Assembly: GCA_001898505.1 (NCBI GenBank)
Contig: MKTZ01000010.1
Location: 124,001-188,000, forward strand
Origin: Sphingobacteriales bacterium 50-39
GTDB taxonomy: Bacteria; Bacteroidota; Bacteroidia; Chitinophagales; Chitinophagaceae
Length of the DNA stretch: 64,000 bases
Reading direction: 5' to 3'
Positions 27,425 through 34,372 of this stretch are shown here, one piece after another. A model generated the notes under the pieces. That model saw only the letters and a list, made by a program, of their open reading frames with translations, was not told where the DNA came from and did no database searches. How positions within the stretch are numbered: the first letter of the stretch is position 1; every line of letters begins with the position of its first letter. The position numbers and the translations under genes were made by a program.

Positions 27425-27943
27425 ATGGCAAAAGTAATCTTAAACAGAGTTAAAGCCGGCGATCTGGAGCTGAAGGAAAAAGTGGTTGCGATCAATCGCG
27501 TGGTAAAGACAACCAAGGGTGGCCGTGCATTCAGCTTCTCTGCATTGGTGGTAGTTGGCAATGAAAATGGCGTAGTAGGTCATGGTCTGGGTAAGGCCAA
27601 GGAAGTACAGGAAGCCATCACAAAAGGTATTGAAGATGCCAAGAAGAACCTGATCAAGGTTCCGGTGATGCATGGTACTATTCCTCATGACCAGCTGGCC
27701 AAGGAAGGCGCCGCCAAGGTGTTGATCAAACCGGCTGCTCATGGTACTGGTGTGATTGCCGGAGGCAGCATGCGCGCCGTATTGGAAAGCGCCGGTGTAA
27801 CGGACGTATTGGCCAAGTCGCTGGGCAGCGCCAATCCCCACAACGTGGTAAAGGCTACTTTCAGGGCGCTGGCTCTTCTGAGGGAACCTATCCATGTGAG
27901 CAGGACCCGTCACGTATCATTAAAGAAAGTTTTCAACGGATAA
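27425..27943 (+). CDS. rpsE: 30S ribosomal protein S5
   Basis: A 172-residue accuracy protein. [20 protein letters not shown] opens the double-stranded RNA-binding domain, [20 protein letters not shown] holds the glycine-rich loop, and [20 protein letters not shown] and [17 protein letters not shown] complete the C-terminal domain. rpmD follows after 10 bases. Confidence 0.98.
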   Translation: MAKVILNRVKAGDLELKEKVVAINRVVKTTKGGRAFSFSALVVVGNENGVVGHGLGKAKEVQEAITKGIEDAKKNLIKVPVMHGTIPHDQLAKEGAAKVLIKPAAHGTGVIAGGSMRAVLESAGVTDVLAKSLGSANPHNVVKATFRALALLREPIHVSRTRHVSLKKVFNG

Positions 27944-27953
27944 GTAAACATCT

Positions 27954-28136
27954 ATGGCAAAGATCAAGATAACACAAGTCAAGAGCGGCATCGACCGGCC
28001 CGAGCGTCAGAAACAGACCTTGAAGGCGCTGGGTCTCAACAAGCTTCACGCTACCAAGGAAGTGGAAGCTACTCCGCAGATACTGGGTATGGTCCGTAAG
28101 GTGGATCACCTGGTAAAGGTTGAGGAAGTCAAATAA
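27954..28136 (+). CDS. rpmD: 50S ribosomal protein L30
   Basis: A 60-residue protein. AKIKITQVKSGIDRPERQKQ and LGLNKLHATKEVEATPQILG are diagnostic for the bacterial L30, between S5 and L15 as usual. The 90-base gap to rplO holds GGCC-TGAG-GGCC around 28160 and GGGGA-GAT-TCCCC around 28193, plus the word GCGAAGGTTACG (28149-28160) shared with the comA leader. Confidence 0.96.
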   Translation: MAKIKITQVKSGIDRPERQKQTLKALGLNKLHATKEVEATPQILGMVRKVDHLVKVEEVK

Positions 28137-28226
28137 CTGAGCCTGTCGGCGAAGGTTACGGCCTGAGGGCCTTTAAAATTTAAAAAAGCGAGGGGAGATT
28201 CCCCGTTAAGTAAAAATCAAAAAGTC

Positions 28227-28676
28227 ATGAACTTACACACTATCAGGCCTGCCAAAGGCGCAACTCATAAGGAAAAACGTTTAGGCCGCGGTGAAGCTTC
28301 CGGTAAAGGTGGAACTTCCACAAAGGGTAACAAAGGTGGACAGAGCCGTGCTGGTTATCAACGCAAAATGGCGCACGAAGGTGGCCAGATGCCTATCCAG
28401 AGAAGGCTTCCCAAGCGCGGGTTCAACAATATTCACCGGGTAGAATACAAAGTATTCAACCTGGGCCAGGTCGAACAGCTGGCAGACAAGTACGGGATTA
28501 CCGAATTCACTCCTGAAAATCTGTATATCAACGGATTAGTTAACCAAACCGACCGTATCAAGATCCTTGGCAATGGCGAACTGAAGACCAAACTGACCTT
28601 TAAGGTCAACGCGGTCAGCGAAAAGGCCAAAGCCGCCATCGAAGGAGTCGGCGGGACGATAGAAATTCTGAAGTAA
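28227..28676 (+). CDS. rplO: 50S ribosomal protein L15
   Basis: A 149-residue protein. The N-terminal half is the glycine/lysine-rich extension (MNLHTIRPAKGATHKEKRLG, GEASGKGGTSTKGNKGGQSR), and the C-terminal globular part includes LPKRGFNNIHRVEYKVFNLG and a Lys/Ala end VGGTIEILK. After it come two small hairpins, a 13-bp inverted repeat and a terminator-like element before secY. Confidence 0.98.
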   Translation: MNLHTIRPAKGATHKEKRLGRGEASGKGGTSTKGNKGGQSRAGYQRKMAHEGGQMPIQRRLPKRGFNNIHRVEYKVFNLGQVEQLADKYGITEFTPENLYINGLVNQTDRIKILGNGELKTKLTFKVNAVSEKAKAAIEGVGGTIEILK

Positions 28677-28722
28677 CAGAAGCCGCCAAGGCGGCGCGTC
28701 CGCAGGACAGACATAAGCTCTT

Positions 28723-28764
28723 TGCAGGAAATGCCTAGATTTTTGCCGACGGGCATTTCCTGCA
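28723..28764 (+). promoter_or_regulatory. 13-bp inverted repeat between rplO and secY
   Basis: TGCAGGAAATGCC (28723-28735) and GGCATTTCCTGCA (28752-28764) are perfectly complementary and enclose 16 bases. It precedes the terminator-like hairpin at 28785-28810. It could be an antiterminator, a processing site or an operator. Confidence 0.6.
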
Positions 28765-28784
28765 CAATTTTATGTAACTTGCAT

Positions 28785-28810
28785 AGACGCATGAATAATG
28801 CGTCTTTTTT
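28785..28810 (+). terminator. Terminator-like hairpin before secY
   Basis: AGACGCAT (28785-28792), loop GAATA, ATGCGTCT (28798-28805), then six T in all (28805-28810). It has the form of an intrinsic terminator, yet secY starts 36 bases later with no clear TAnnTTTG promoter between. It may act as an attenuator. Confidence 0.7.
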
Positions 28811-28845
28811 GCATTGCTCAGAAAACCCAAAAATTAGATTGTTCC

Positions 28846-30180
28846 GTGAAGAAACTTATTCAAACTCTTAAAAATATCTGGAGTATCGAGGATCTGAAGA
28901 GTAAGATCATTGTTACTGTATCCCTGATATTCGTGTATCGCTTTGGGACCTATATCACGCTGCCTGGTATCGATCCTAAGAGTCTCAGTGCGCTGAGCGG
29001 TGCAAAGACCGGAGCCCTGGGGCTTATCGACGCCTTCTCAGGGGGCGCTTTTTCTCAGGCTTCTATCCTCGCGCTGGGTATCATGCCTTATATCTCCGCC
29101 AGTATCTTTATGCAGCTGATGACCATTCTTATTCCGCAGATGCAGAAAGTGCAGAAGGAAGGCGCCAGCGGCCAGAAGAAGATCAACCAATGGACACGCT
29201 ATCTTACGGTGATCGTCACTTTTGTGCAGGCTTACGCGTATGTCACTTACCTGAAGAGCCTGGCAAAGGATGCCATCTTCGATAGTTTCAGCGCTTATTT
29301 CTGGCTGACGACGCCCGTGGTGCTTACGGCTGGTACGCTGTTCGTCATGTGGCTGGGTGAGAAGATCACGGATAAGGGTCTGGGTAATGGTACTTCCCTT
29401 ATCATCATGGTAGGTATCCTCGCACGTCTGCCTCACAGTTTCCGCGACGAATGGCGTGCAAAGGCGACTATCGGCGCAGGTGGTATCCTGATCTTTGTTA
29501 TCGAGATCGCTATACTGGTAGCTATCATCATGGGATTGATCGTCCTTATCCAGGGCGTTCGGAAGGTGCCTGTGAACTATGCCAAACAGATAGTAGGCAA
29601 CCGCCAGTTCGGCGGCGCCCGTCAGTTCCTTCCCCTGAAGGTGAACAGCGCCGGTGTTATGCCTATCATCTTCGCGCAGGCCATCATGTTCCTCCCTACC
29701 ATATTCGCGAATTTTGCACCTACCCAGGGGATTGCCAAGACCTTCTCCGACCCCAAGGATGCCATTCATATGATCGTCTATGGTGTGATCGTGATCGGTT
29801 TCACCTTCCTGTATACGGCGCTTATTTTTAACCCCAAGCAGATAGCGGACGACCTGAAACGCAACAATGGCTTTATCCCGGGTGTTAAACCCGGACAGCC
29901 TACGGCGGACTATATCGGAGCTGTCATGGACAAGATCACTCTCCCCGGAGCATTCCTCCTGGCGGTAGTGGGTATCCTGCCCGGATTTGCACAGCGTCTG
30001 AATGTTACACAGGGCTTTGCCTCCTTCTTTGGCGGTACTTCCCTGCTGATCATGGTCGGTGTAATCCTCGACTCTCTGCAGCAGATAGAAACGCAGCTGC
30101 TCATGCGTCAGTACGATGGTCTGATGAAGAGTGGAAGGATACAGGGACGTCAGTCGTCTGTATCGAACGCAGTTATATAG
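28846..30180 (+). CDS. secY: Protein translocase subunit SecY
   Basis: A 444-residue, ten-helix channel protein of the Sec translocon. GTG at 28846 is chosen because the protein then begins KKLIQTLKNIWSIEDLKSKI, the usual Bacteroidota N-terminus. An ATG at 28798 lies inside the terminator stem and would add 16 unlike residues. Characteristic stretches are YRFGTYITLPGIDP, FSGGAFSQASILALGIMPYI (plug and TM2), LGNGTSLIIMVGIL, the cytoplasmic RKVPVNYAKQIVG loop and FGGTSLLIMVGVILD. It ends with the MRQYDGLMKSGRIQGR tail. Confidence 0.97.
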   Translation: MKKLIQTLKNIWSIEDLKSKIIVTVSLIFVYRFGTYITLPGIDPKSLSALSGAKTGALGLIDAFSGGAFSQASILALGIMPYISASIFMQLMTILIPQMQKVQKEGASGQKKINQWTRYLTVIVTFVQAYAYVTYLKSLAKDAIFDSFSAYFWLTTPVVLTAGTLFVMWLGEKITDKGLGNGTSLIIMVGILARLPHSFRDEWRAKATIGAGGILIFVIEIAILVAIIMGLIVLIQGVRKVPVNYAKQIVGNRQFGGARQFLPLKVNSAGVMPIIFAQAIMFLPTIFANFAPTQGIAKTFSDPKDAIHMIVYGVIVIGFTFLYTALIFNPKQIADDLKRNNGFIPGVKPGQPTADYIGAVMDKITLPGAFLLAVVGILPGFAQRLNVTQGFASFFGGTSLLIMVGVILDSLQQIETQLLMRQYDGLMKSGRIQGRQSSVSNAVI

Positions 30181-30203
30181 ACTGGAATAAACTTTATAGT
30201 TAG

Positions 30204-30240
30204 ACCTGTCCTGGAGGATCCGGGACAGGTTCAATTTTTT
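30204..30240 (+). terminator. Terminator-like hairpin between secY and map
   Basis: ACCTGTCC (30204-30211), 11-base loop, GGACAGGT (30223-30230), then TCAA and six T (30235-30240). The map ATG begins three bases after the T-run. It could terminate secY transcription, attenuate map, or sequester the map translation start. Confidence 0.7.
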
Positions 30241-30243
30241 AGG

Positions 30244-31071
30244 ATGATTCATTATAAGACATCTTCGGAAGTAGCATTGATGCGGGAAAGCGCCCTGCTT
30301 GTCAGCAGGACGCTGACAGAAGTGGCCAAGGTATTGAAGCCTGGTATTACGAGTCTGCAGCTGGACAAGCTGATAGCGGAATATATCCGGGACAATGGGG
30401 GCATCCCTTCCTTCCTCAATTACAGGGGCTATCCTTATAATTCCTGTATCTCCGTCAACGATGTGGTGGTACATGGGTTCCCCAACGAAAAGCCATTGCA
30501 GGAGGGCGATATCATTTCCGTGGACATCGGGGTGATCAAGAGCGGGTGGCATGGGGATCATGCGTATACTTTCGCCATAGGCGATCCCGGCGCCGAGGTC
30601 ATGCAGTTGATCCGGGTGACAAAGGAGTCTCTTTATAAAGGCATAGAGAAGGCTATAGCGGGTGGCCGGGTAGGGGATATCTCCTATGCTATCCAGGAGC
30701 ACACCGAAAGGAAATATGGCTATGGGGTTGTACGGGAGCTGGTGGGGCATGGTCTGGGCAAGCATCTGCATGAGGAGCCACAGGTACCCAACTATGGCAG
30801 ACGAGGTTCGGGGGGCAAACTAAAAGAAGGGTTGGTGCTGGCTATCGAGCCCATGATCAATCTTGGAAAGAAAGAGGTCTATACCGAACGGGATGGCTGG
30901 ACCGTACGTACGGCGGATCATAAACCTTCCGTGCATTTTGAGCATGATGTAGCGATACAGAAGGGCAAGCCGGATATTCTTTCTGATTATAGTATCATCG
31001 AGGCGGCGGAGAAGGCCAATCCTCATCTTTTTACTACGGAGAAATCCGCTGTGCTGGTGCAGCCACAATAA
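30244..31071 (+). CDS. map: Methionine aminopeptidase, type I-like
   Basis: A 275-residue metalloenzyme removing initiator methionine. All five metal ligands are in place: Asp in ISVDIGVI, Asp in GWHGDHAYTF, His in LVGHGLGKHLHEEP, Glu in VLAIEPMIN and Glu in VHFEHDVAI. The second ligand motif is GDHAYTF rather than the common GDSARTF. The substrate histidine is in DVVVHGFPNE. The C-terminus extends about 15 residues past the fold. After map the expected infA, rpmJ, rpsM, rpsK, rpsD, rpoA and rplQ are absent. Confidence 0.95.
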   Translation: MIHYKTSSEVALMRESALLVSRTLTEVAKVLKPGITSLQLDKLIAEYIRDNGGIPSFLNYRGYPYNSCISVNDVVVHGFPNEKPLQEGDIISVDIGVIKSGWHGDHAYTFAIGDPGAEVMQLIRVTKESLYKGIEKAIAGGRVGDISYAIQEHTERKYGYGVVRELVGHGLGKHLHEEPQVPNYGRRGSGGKLKEGLVLAIEPMINLGKKEVYTERDGWTVRTADHKPSVHFEHDVAIQKGKPDILSDYSIIEAAEKANPHLFTTEKSAVLVQPQ

Positions 31072-31088
31072 AGCGGCTGACCGCCGAG

Positions 31089-31136
31089 GTTAATATTAAC
31101 AAAGCTTATTGGATGAAGGGGTAGAAAATTTTCTAC
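31089..31136. repeat. Two perfect palindromes downstream of map
   Basis: GTTAATATTAAC (31089-31100) and GTAGAAAATTTTCTAC (31121-31136), 12 and 16 nt, without loops. They lie between map and the decayed small gene and could be operator sites for it or replaced genes. No T-run suitable for termination on the plus strand. Confidence 0.5.
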
Positions 31137-31154
31137 TTTTATAGCAGTGAGAGT

Positions 31155-31326
31155 ATGAAAAAGGTTTTTGCTTTCATAGTAGCTGTTATGCTGTTGTAAG
31201 GATGAGCTTCGGCATGCGAATGTATATGGGGAGGATAATTACCATACATATAATTCTTCAGATCACGTAACCTCTCTTAAGCGTGTAGTTCCTCTATTTA
31301 TCCGGAACTGCAACTTCCGCATTTGA
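31155..31326 (+). pseudogene. Frameshifted remnant of a small lipoprotein gene
   Basis: ATG at 31155 opens a signal-peptide-like run (MKKVFAFIVAVMLL) that stops at once at TAA (31197-31199). The next frame continues without stop to TGA at 31326, beginning CKDELRHANVYGEDNYHTYN and ending FIRNCNFRI. Joined by a one- or two-base change, the two parts give a signal peptide, a lipobox-like LL-x-C and about 45 residues. Either a decayed gene or a sequencing error. I see no other gene between 31072 and 31386. Confidence 0.45.
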
Positions 31327-31386
31327 TATTTTGTTCATCGACGGCGTATTTTCATTTTTAATTCACTTCACAGCAAAAACGTTTAT

Positions 31387-31740
31387 ATGAACAAGATATT
31401 TATTGTCCTTATTTCCCTATTTGTATTTGCTTCTATTGCCCGGGCGCAGAACTCCAAGCTGGATGGGCCTTTTATCACAAAGAGGGTCATTAAGGTGTAT
31501 GGAGATTGCGAGCAGTGCAAGTCTTCGATCGAAAAGACTGCCAAAAGGACGCCGGGAGTGACCTTTGCCCATTGGGATGCGGACTCTCAACAGTTATTGG
31601 TGGAATACAACAGGGCCAGGACCAATCCGGAAAAGATACAGCAGACGGTGGCTGCCGGCGGGTATGATACGGATGGGTTCAAGGCAACCAGGTCGCATGA
31701 TACGTGCCGGCGCTGTTGCCACGGGGGAGGAGGCAAATGA
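31387..31740 (+). CDS. Exported heavy-metal-associated (HMA) domain protein
   Basis: A 117-residue exported protein. Signal peptide residues 1-20 (VLISLFVFASIARAQ). The mature part is one HMA-type ferredoxin fold with the metal pair C-x-x-C in VYGDCEQCKSSIEKTA, preceded by TKRVIKVYG and followed by GVTFAHWDADSQQLLVEYN and QQTVAAGGYDTD. The C-terminus carries extra cysteines (DTCRRCCHGGGGK), a likely second thiol site. Periplasmic copper or other soft-metal binding is the obvious inference. The next gene starts 13 bases downstream. Confidence 0.82.
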   Translation: MNKIFIVLISLFVFASIARAQNSKLDGPFITKRVIKVYGDCEQCKSSIEKTAKRTPGVTFAHWDADSQQLLVEYNRARTNPEKIQQTVAAGGYDTDGFKATRSHDTCRRCCHGGGGK

Positions 31741-31753
31741 TTATCTTTACCGC

Positions 31754-32998
31754 ATGCAAAACAAGGACAAACGACTGGTCGTCATCGGAGGCGGTGCTGC
31801 CGGGTTTTTTTGCGCGGTGAATGCGGCCAGACTGGGGGTTCGTGTCATATTGCTGGAGAAGGCGGGCAAGCTGCTGAGCAAGGTAAAGGTGAGTGGCGGC
31901 GGTCGTTGTAATGTCACGCATGCCTGTTATGACATTGGAGAGATGATAAAGCGGTATCCCCGGGGAGGGCATTTTGTTCGGAAGGCCTTTCATCAATTCT
32001 TTACTACAGATACGATACAGTGGTTCGGGGACAGGGGTGTCGAGCTGAAGACCGAGGAGGATGGGCGGATGTTCCCTGCGACCAATTCTTCACAGACAAT
32101 TATCGACTGTCTCATGAAGGAGGCGTCGGCTTATGGGGTAGATATACGGATGCATGCGGAGGTGGTGAAGGTTGAGGCTGCCGGCGGGGTGGACGGGCCT
32201 GCGTTCCAGGTGCATCTTGCCAGCGGACAGATGTTCGAGGCCGATGCTGTTTGTATAGCCTGTGGCGGATATCCCAAGTCACCTATGTTTGGATGGATAC
32301 GTGATCTCGGGCATACCATCGAGGAGCCCGTGCCTTCTCTTTTTACTTTTAACATGCCGGATAATGCTATCACGAAACTGATGGGGGTGTCGGTGCCTGA
32401 GGCCCGGGTGCGGGTTGTGGGATCGAAGCTACAGGAAAAGGGGCCTTTGCTGATCACGCATTGGGGGATGAGCGGGCCGGCTGTGTTACGACTGTCGGCT
32501 TGGGGTGCACGGGAACTGGCTGCAGCCGCATACCGATTTACCACCATGGTGAACTGGACGGGCGAGCTGACGGAGGATGCGGTGCGGGAAAGATTGCAGC
32601 AGGTGCGTTATGAGTGGGGCGGCGGGAAAGTGGGGGGCAGGAATCCTTTCGCCCTGCCGGCGAGACTTTGGGAGTATGCGTTGAGCGTTTGTGGCATACA
32701 CGATGACCTGAGATGGGCTGATCTGCCCGCGAAGGAGACAAATAAGCTGGTGAGATTCCTTGCTGCGGGAGAGTTTACTGTAGCGGGAAAGACTACCTTT
32801 AAAGAGGAGTTTGTGACGGCTGGGGGGGTGAAGCTGACAGAGGTAGATCCGGCCACGATGCAAAGCAAAAAGATCCCGGGGATATATTTTGCGGGAGAGA
32901 TACTGGATGTGGATGGAGTGACGGGCGGGTTTAACTTTCAGCATGCGTGGACGAGCGCGTGGATCGCAGCGAATGCGGTGGTGGAGAAGCTTTTTTAA
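31754..32998 (+). CDS. NAD(P)/FAD-dependent oxidoreductase, BaiN/HI0933 family
   Basis: A 414-residue flavoprotein. LVVIGGGAAGFFCAVNAARL is the FAD-binding Rossmann loop, followed by EKAGKLLSKVKVSGGGRCNV, the signature of the HI0933/YhiN family. VCIACGGYPKSPMFG and the C-terminal GIYFAGEILDVDGVTGGFN with FQHAWTSAWIA complete the FAD site. The substrate is unknown; some relatives act in bile-acid or unsaturated-compound reduction. The ATG at 31754 directly precedes the Rossmann fold; an earlier in-frame ATG overlaps the HMA gene. Confidence 0.9.
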   Translation: MQNKDKRLVVIGGGAAGFFCAVNAARLGVRVILLEKAGKLLSKVKVSGGGRCNVTHACYDIGEMIKRYPRGGHFVRKAFHQFFTTDTIQWFGDRGVELKTEEDGRMFPATNSSQTIIDCLMKEASAYGVDIRMHAEVVKVEAAGGVDGPAFQVHLASGQMFEADAVCIACGGYPKSPMFGWIRDLGHTIEEPVPSLFTFNMPDNAITKLMGVSVPEARVRVVGSKLQEKGPLLITHWGMSGPAVLRLSAWGARELAAAAYRFTTMVNWTGELTEDAVRERLQQVRYEWGGGKVGGRNPFALPARLWEYALSVCGIHDDLRWADLPAKETNKLVRFLAAGEFTVAGKTTFKEEFVTAGGVKLTEVDPATMQSKKIPGIYFAGEILDVDGVTGGFNFQHAWTSAWIAANAVVEKLF

Positions 32999-33009
32999 AC
33001 CTTGTATAT

Positions 33010-33426
33010 ATGGAGACAAAATTTGCACCGGAGCTGAAAGTAGGGGTGGTGGCGCCAGCGCTGGATTTTTATAAGAAAGCCTTTGGAGTGGTGGAGCTGA
33101 ACAGGTACTCCAATGATGACGGCAGCATCCATATCGTGGAACTTATGTTGGAAGGAGCTGAGTTCTATGTACATGAACAGATGCCGGGTTCTTCGTGTGT
33201 GAGTCCGGAGCAGGTACATGGGACGACGGTGGAGCTGGTGGTGTATACTGCCGATCCGGATGCGCTGGTGGACAGGGCGGTGGAGGCAGGGGCCAAGTTG
33301 ATGAATCCCATGCAGGATCATTTTTATGGATTGCGGCAGGGGACGGTGCAGGACCCGTTCGGGCATTCATGGACGTTCCAAAGGCGGATAGAGCCGACCT
33401 GGTCGGAGATACGGGGCGTGAAGTGA
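33010..33426 (+). CDS. VOC-family (glyoxalase/PhnB-like) protein
   Basis: A 138-residue protein made of two beta-alpha-beta-beta-beta units. Typical VOC text: ALDFYKKAFGVVELNRYSND, IVELMLEGAEFYVHEQ, ELVVYTADPDALVDRAVEAG, and YGLRQGTVQDPFGHSWTFQR. The DPFGHSW ending is typical of the PhnB-like subgroup. The metal and substrate cannot be told. Start at 33010 chosen because the upstream extension overlaps the oxidoreductase C-terminus. Confidence 0.88.
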   Translation: METKFAPELKVGVVAPALDFYKKAFGVVELNRYSNDDGSIHIVELMLEGAEFYVHEQMPGSSCVSPEQVHGTTVELVVYTADPDALVDRAVEAGAKLMNPMQDHFYGLRQGTVQDPFGHSWTFQRRIEPTWSEIRGVK

Positions 33427-33429
33427 GAT

Positions 33430-33819
33430 TCAGCCGGAAACACTTTCCAGCAGCACATTGGCGTCGATGCCGAACTTTTTATGAAGGTTGACGACGATGC
33501 TTAAGTTAGGCTGTTTTTTCCCATTCAGGATCTCGGACAATAAAGACTTCGAGATAGCGAGATCTTCTGATAACTCCGACTGGGTATAGCGTTTGAATTG
33601 CATGACGTAAATAAGTATATCGGGGAATGAGGGCTGCATGGGCATGGGATACTCCTTGAGCTCCCATGCTTCAACGGCCTTTGACAATTCTTCCAGGTGA
33701 TCTTCTTCTGTTGAAGTCAGATTGGAAAAACCTTTCTGCAAATAGCCTTCGATCTCGGCCATAGCGGAATGGTACTGTTGCTTGTTGGTGATCTTTTTTA
33801 TCATGTTGGATTTTACCAT
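33430..33819 (-). CDS. higA: HigA-type antitoxin with C-terminal HTH
   Basis: A 129-residue protein with an N-terminal helical region (EIEGYLQKGFSNLTSTEEDH, ELSKAVEAWELKEYP) typical of HigA antitoxins and a C-terminal XRE-like helix-turn-helix (YTQSELSEDLAISKSLLSEI, NGKKQPNLSIVVNLHKKFGI). It should bind and neutralise the neighbouring toxin and repress the shared promoter. It follows the toxin gene by 12 bases; starts at 33819 or 33804 are both possible. Confidence 0.85.
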   Translation of the reverse strand: MVKSNMIKKITNKQQYHSAMAEIEGYLQKGFSNLTSTEEDHLEELSKAVEAWELKEYPMPMQPSFPDILIYVMQFKRYTQSELSEDLAISKSLLSEILNGKKQPNLSIVVNLHKKFGIDANVLLESVSG

Positions 33820-33831
33820 GTTATAGCCCTC

Positions 33832-34137
33832 CTATAATGTGTTTAGTTCTCCACGTTTGTTGAACGTATCGTATTCTTTGTGTGTCAGCACCCGGCGGAT
33901 GTACAATGTCCTTTTTTTAAAATGGATCATTGCAATGAGCCTGTAGTTATTCCCGGCAATGTCAAAAACATATCTGTCATTGCCGATGGCGTCGCAGCTG
34001 TTCCAGGTCTGTTTCACATCGGCGAAGTGCCCCCAGTCGCCCTTGGTCGTCTTGTTGTACCATTCATTCAAGGCATTTGCACTTAACGGATACCGGGCTA
34101 TGAAATCGCGAAGGACAGGTCTCGAGATAATAACCAT
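33832..34137 (-). CDS. higB: HigB-type mRNA interferase toxin
   Basis: A 101-residue RelE-fold protein of the HigB family: MVIISRPVLRDFIARYPLSA, DWGHFADVKQTWNSCDAIGN, DRYVFDIAGNNYRLIAMIHF and KKRTLYIRRVLTHKEYD. The central HFADVK and final RRVLTHKEYD are the family hallmarks, including the basic and histidine residues of the active site. Toxin-first gene order is usual for HigBA. It lies on the minus strand between the VOC gene and rpsA and would be transcribed toward the VOC gene. Confidence 0.87.
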   Translation of the reverse strand: MVIISRPVLRDFIARYPLSANALNEWYNKTTKGDWGHFADVKQTWNSCDAIGNDRYVFDIAGNNYRLIAMIHFKKRTLYIRRVLTHKEYDTFNKRGELNTL

Positions 34138-34331
34138 TTTTAATAGTTTAAGGATCAATGATGGTTTCATGCCCTCGCAATTTGGTGGGTTAAAGTTAAT
34201 AATTTTTTTCTTGTTTGAGAAAAATGTTCTGTGATGAGAATTTTGTTCTAAATGAGCGGAAGTGAAAAACGGATGCTGTAAGTTGCTGATTTACAGAGGG
34301 CTCTTAGGGGTTTTTTTTGATCTTTTTTTCG

Positions 34332-34339
34332 TATCTTTG
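34332..34339 (+). promoter_or_regulatory. -7 element of the rpsA promoter
   Basis: TATCTTTG followed by CA, 34 bases before the rpsA ATG. A TTTG lies only 12 bases upstream (34316-34319). CCCGA (34344-34348) and TCGGG (34358-34362) form a small hairpin just after the predicted start. The rest of the 235-base gap to higB shows nothing clear. Confidence 0.6.
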
Positions 34340-34372
34340 CAGGCCCGAACAAAATAATCGGGATTTTATATT

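Noticed and set aside
28798-28845. ATG at 28798 as the secY start
   Set aside because: It falls within the terminator stem and T-run and adds 16 residues unlike SecY N-termini.
29038-30771. 577-codon frame antisense to secY and map
   Set aside because: Low-complexity Asp/His/Arg text without domain structure; a shadow of two certain genes.
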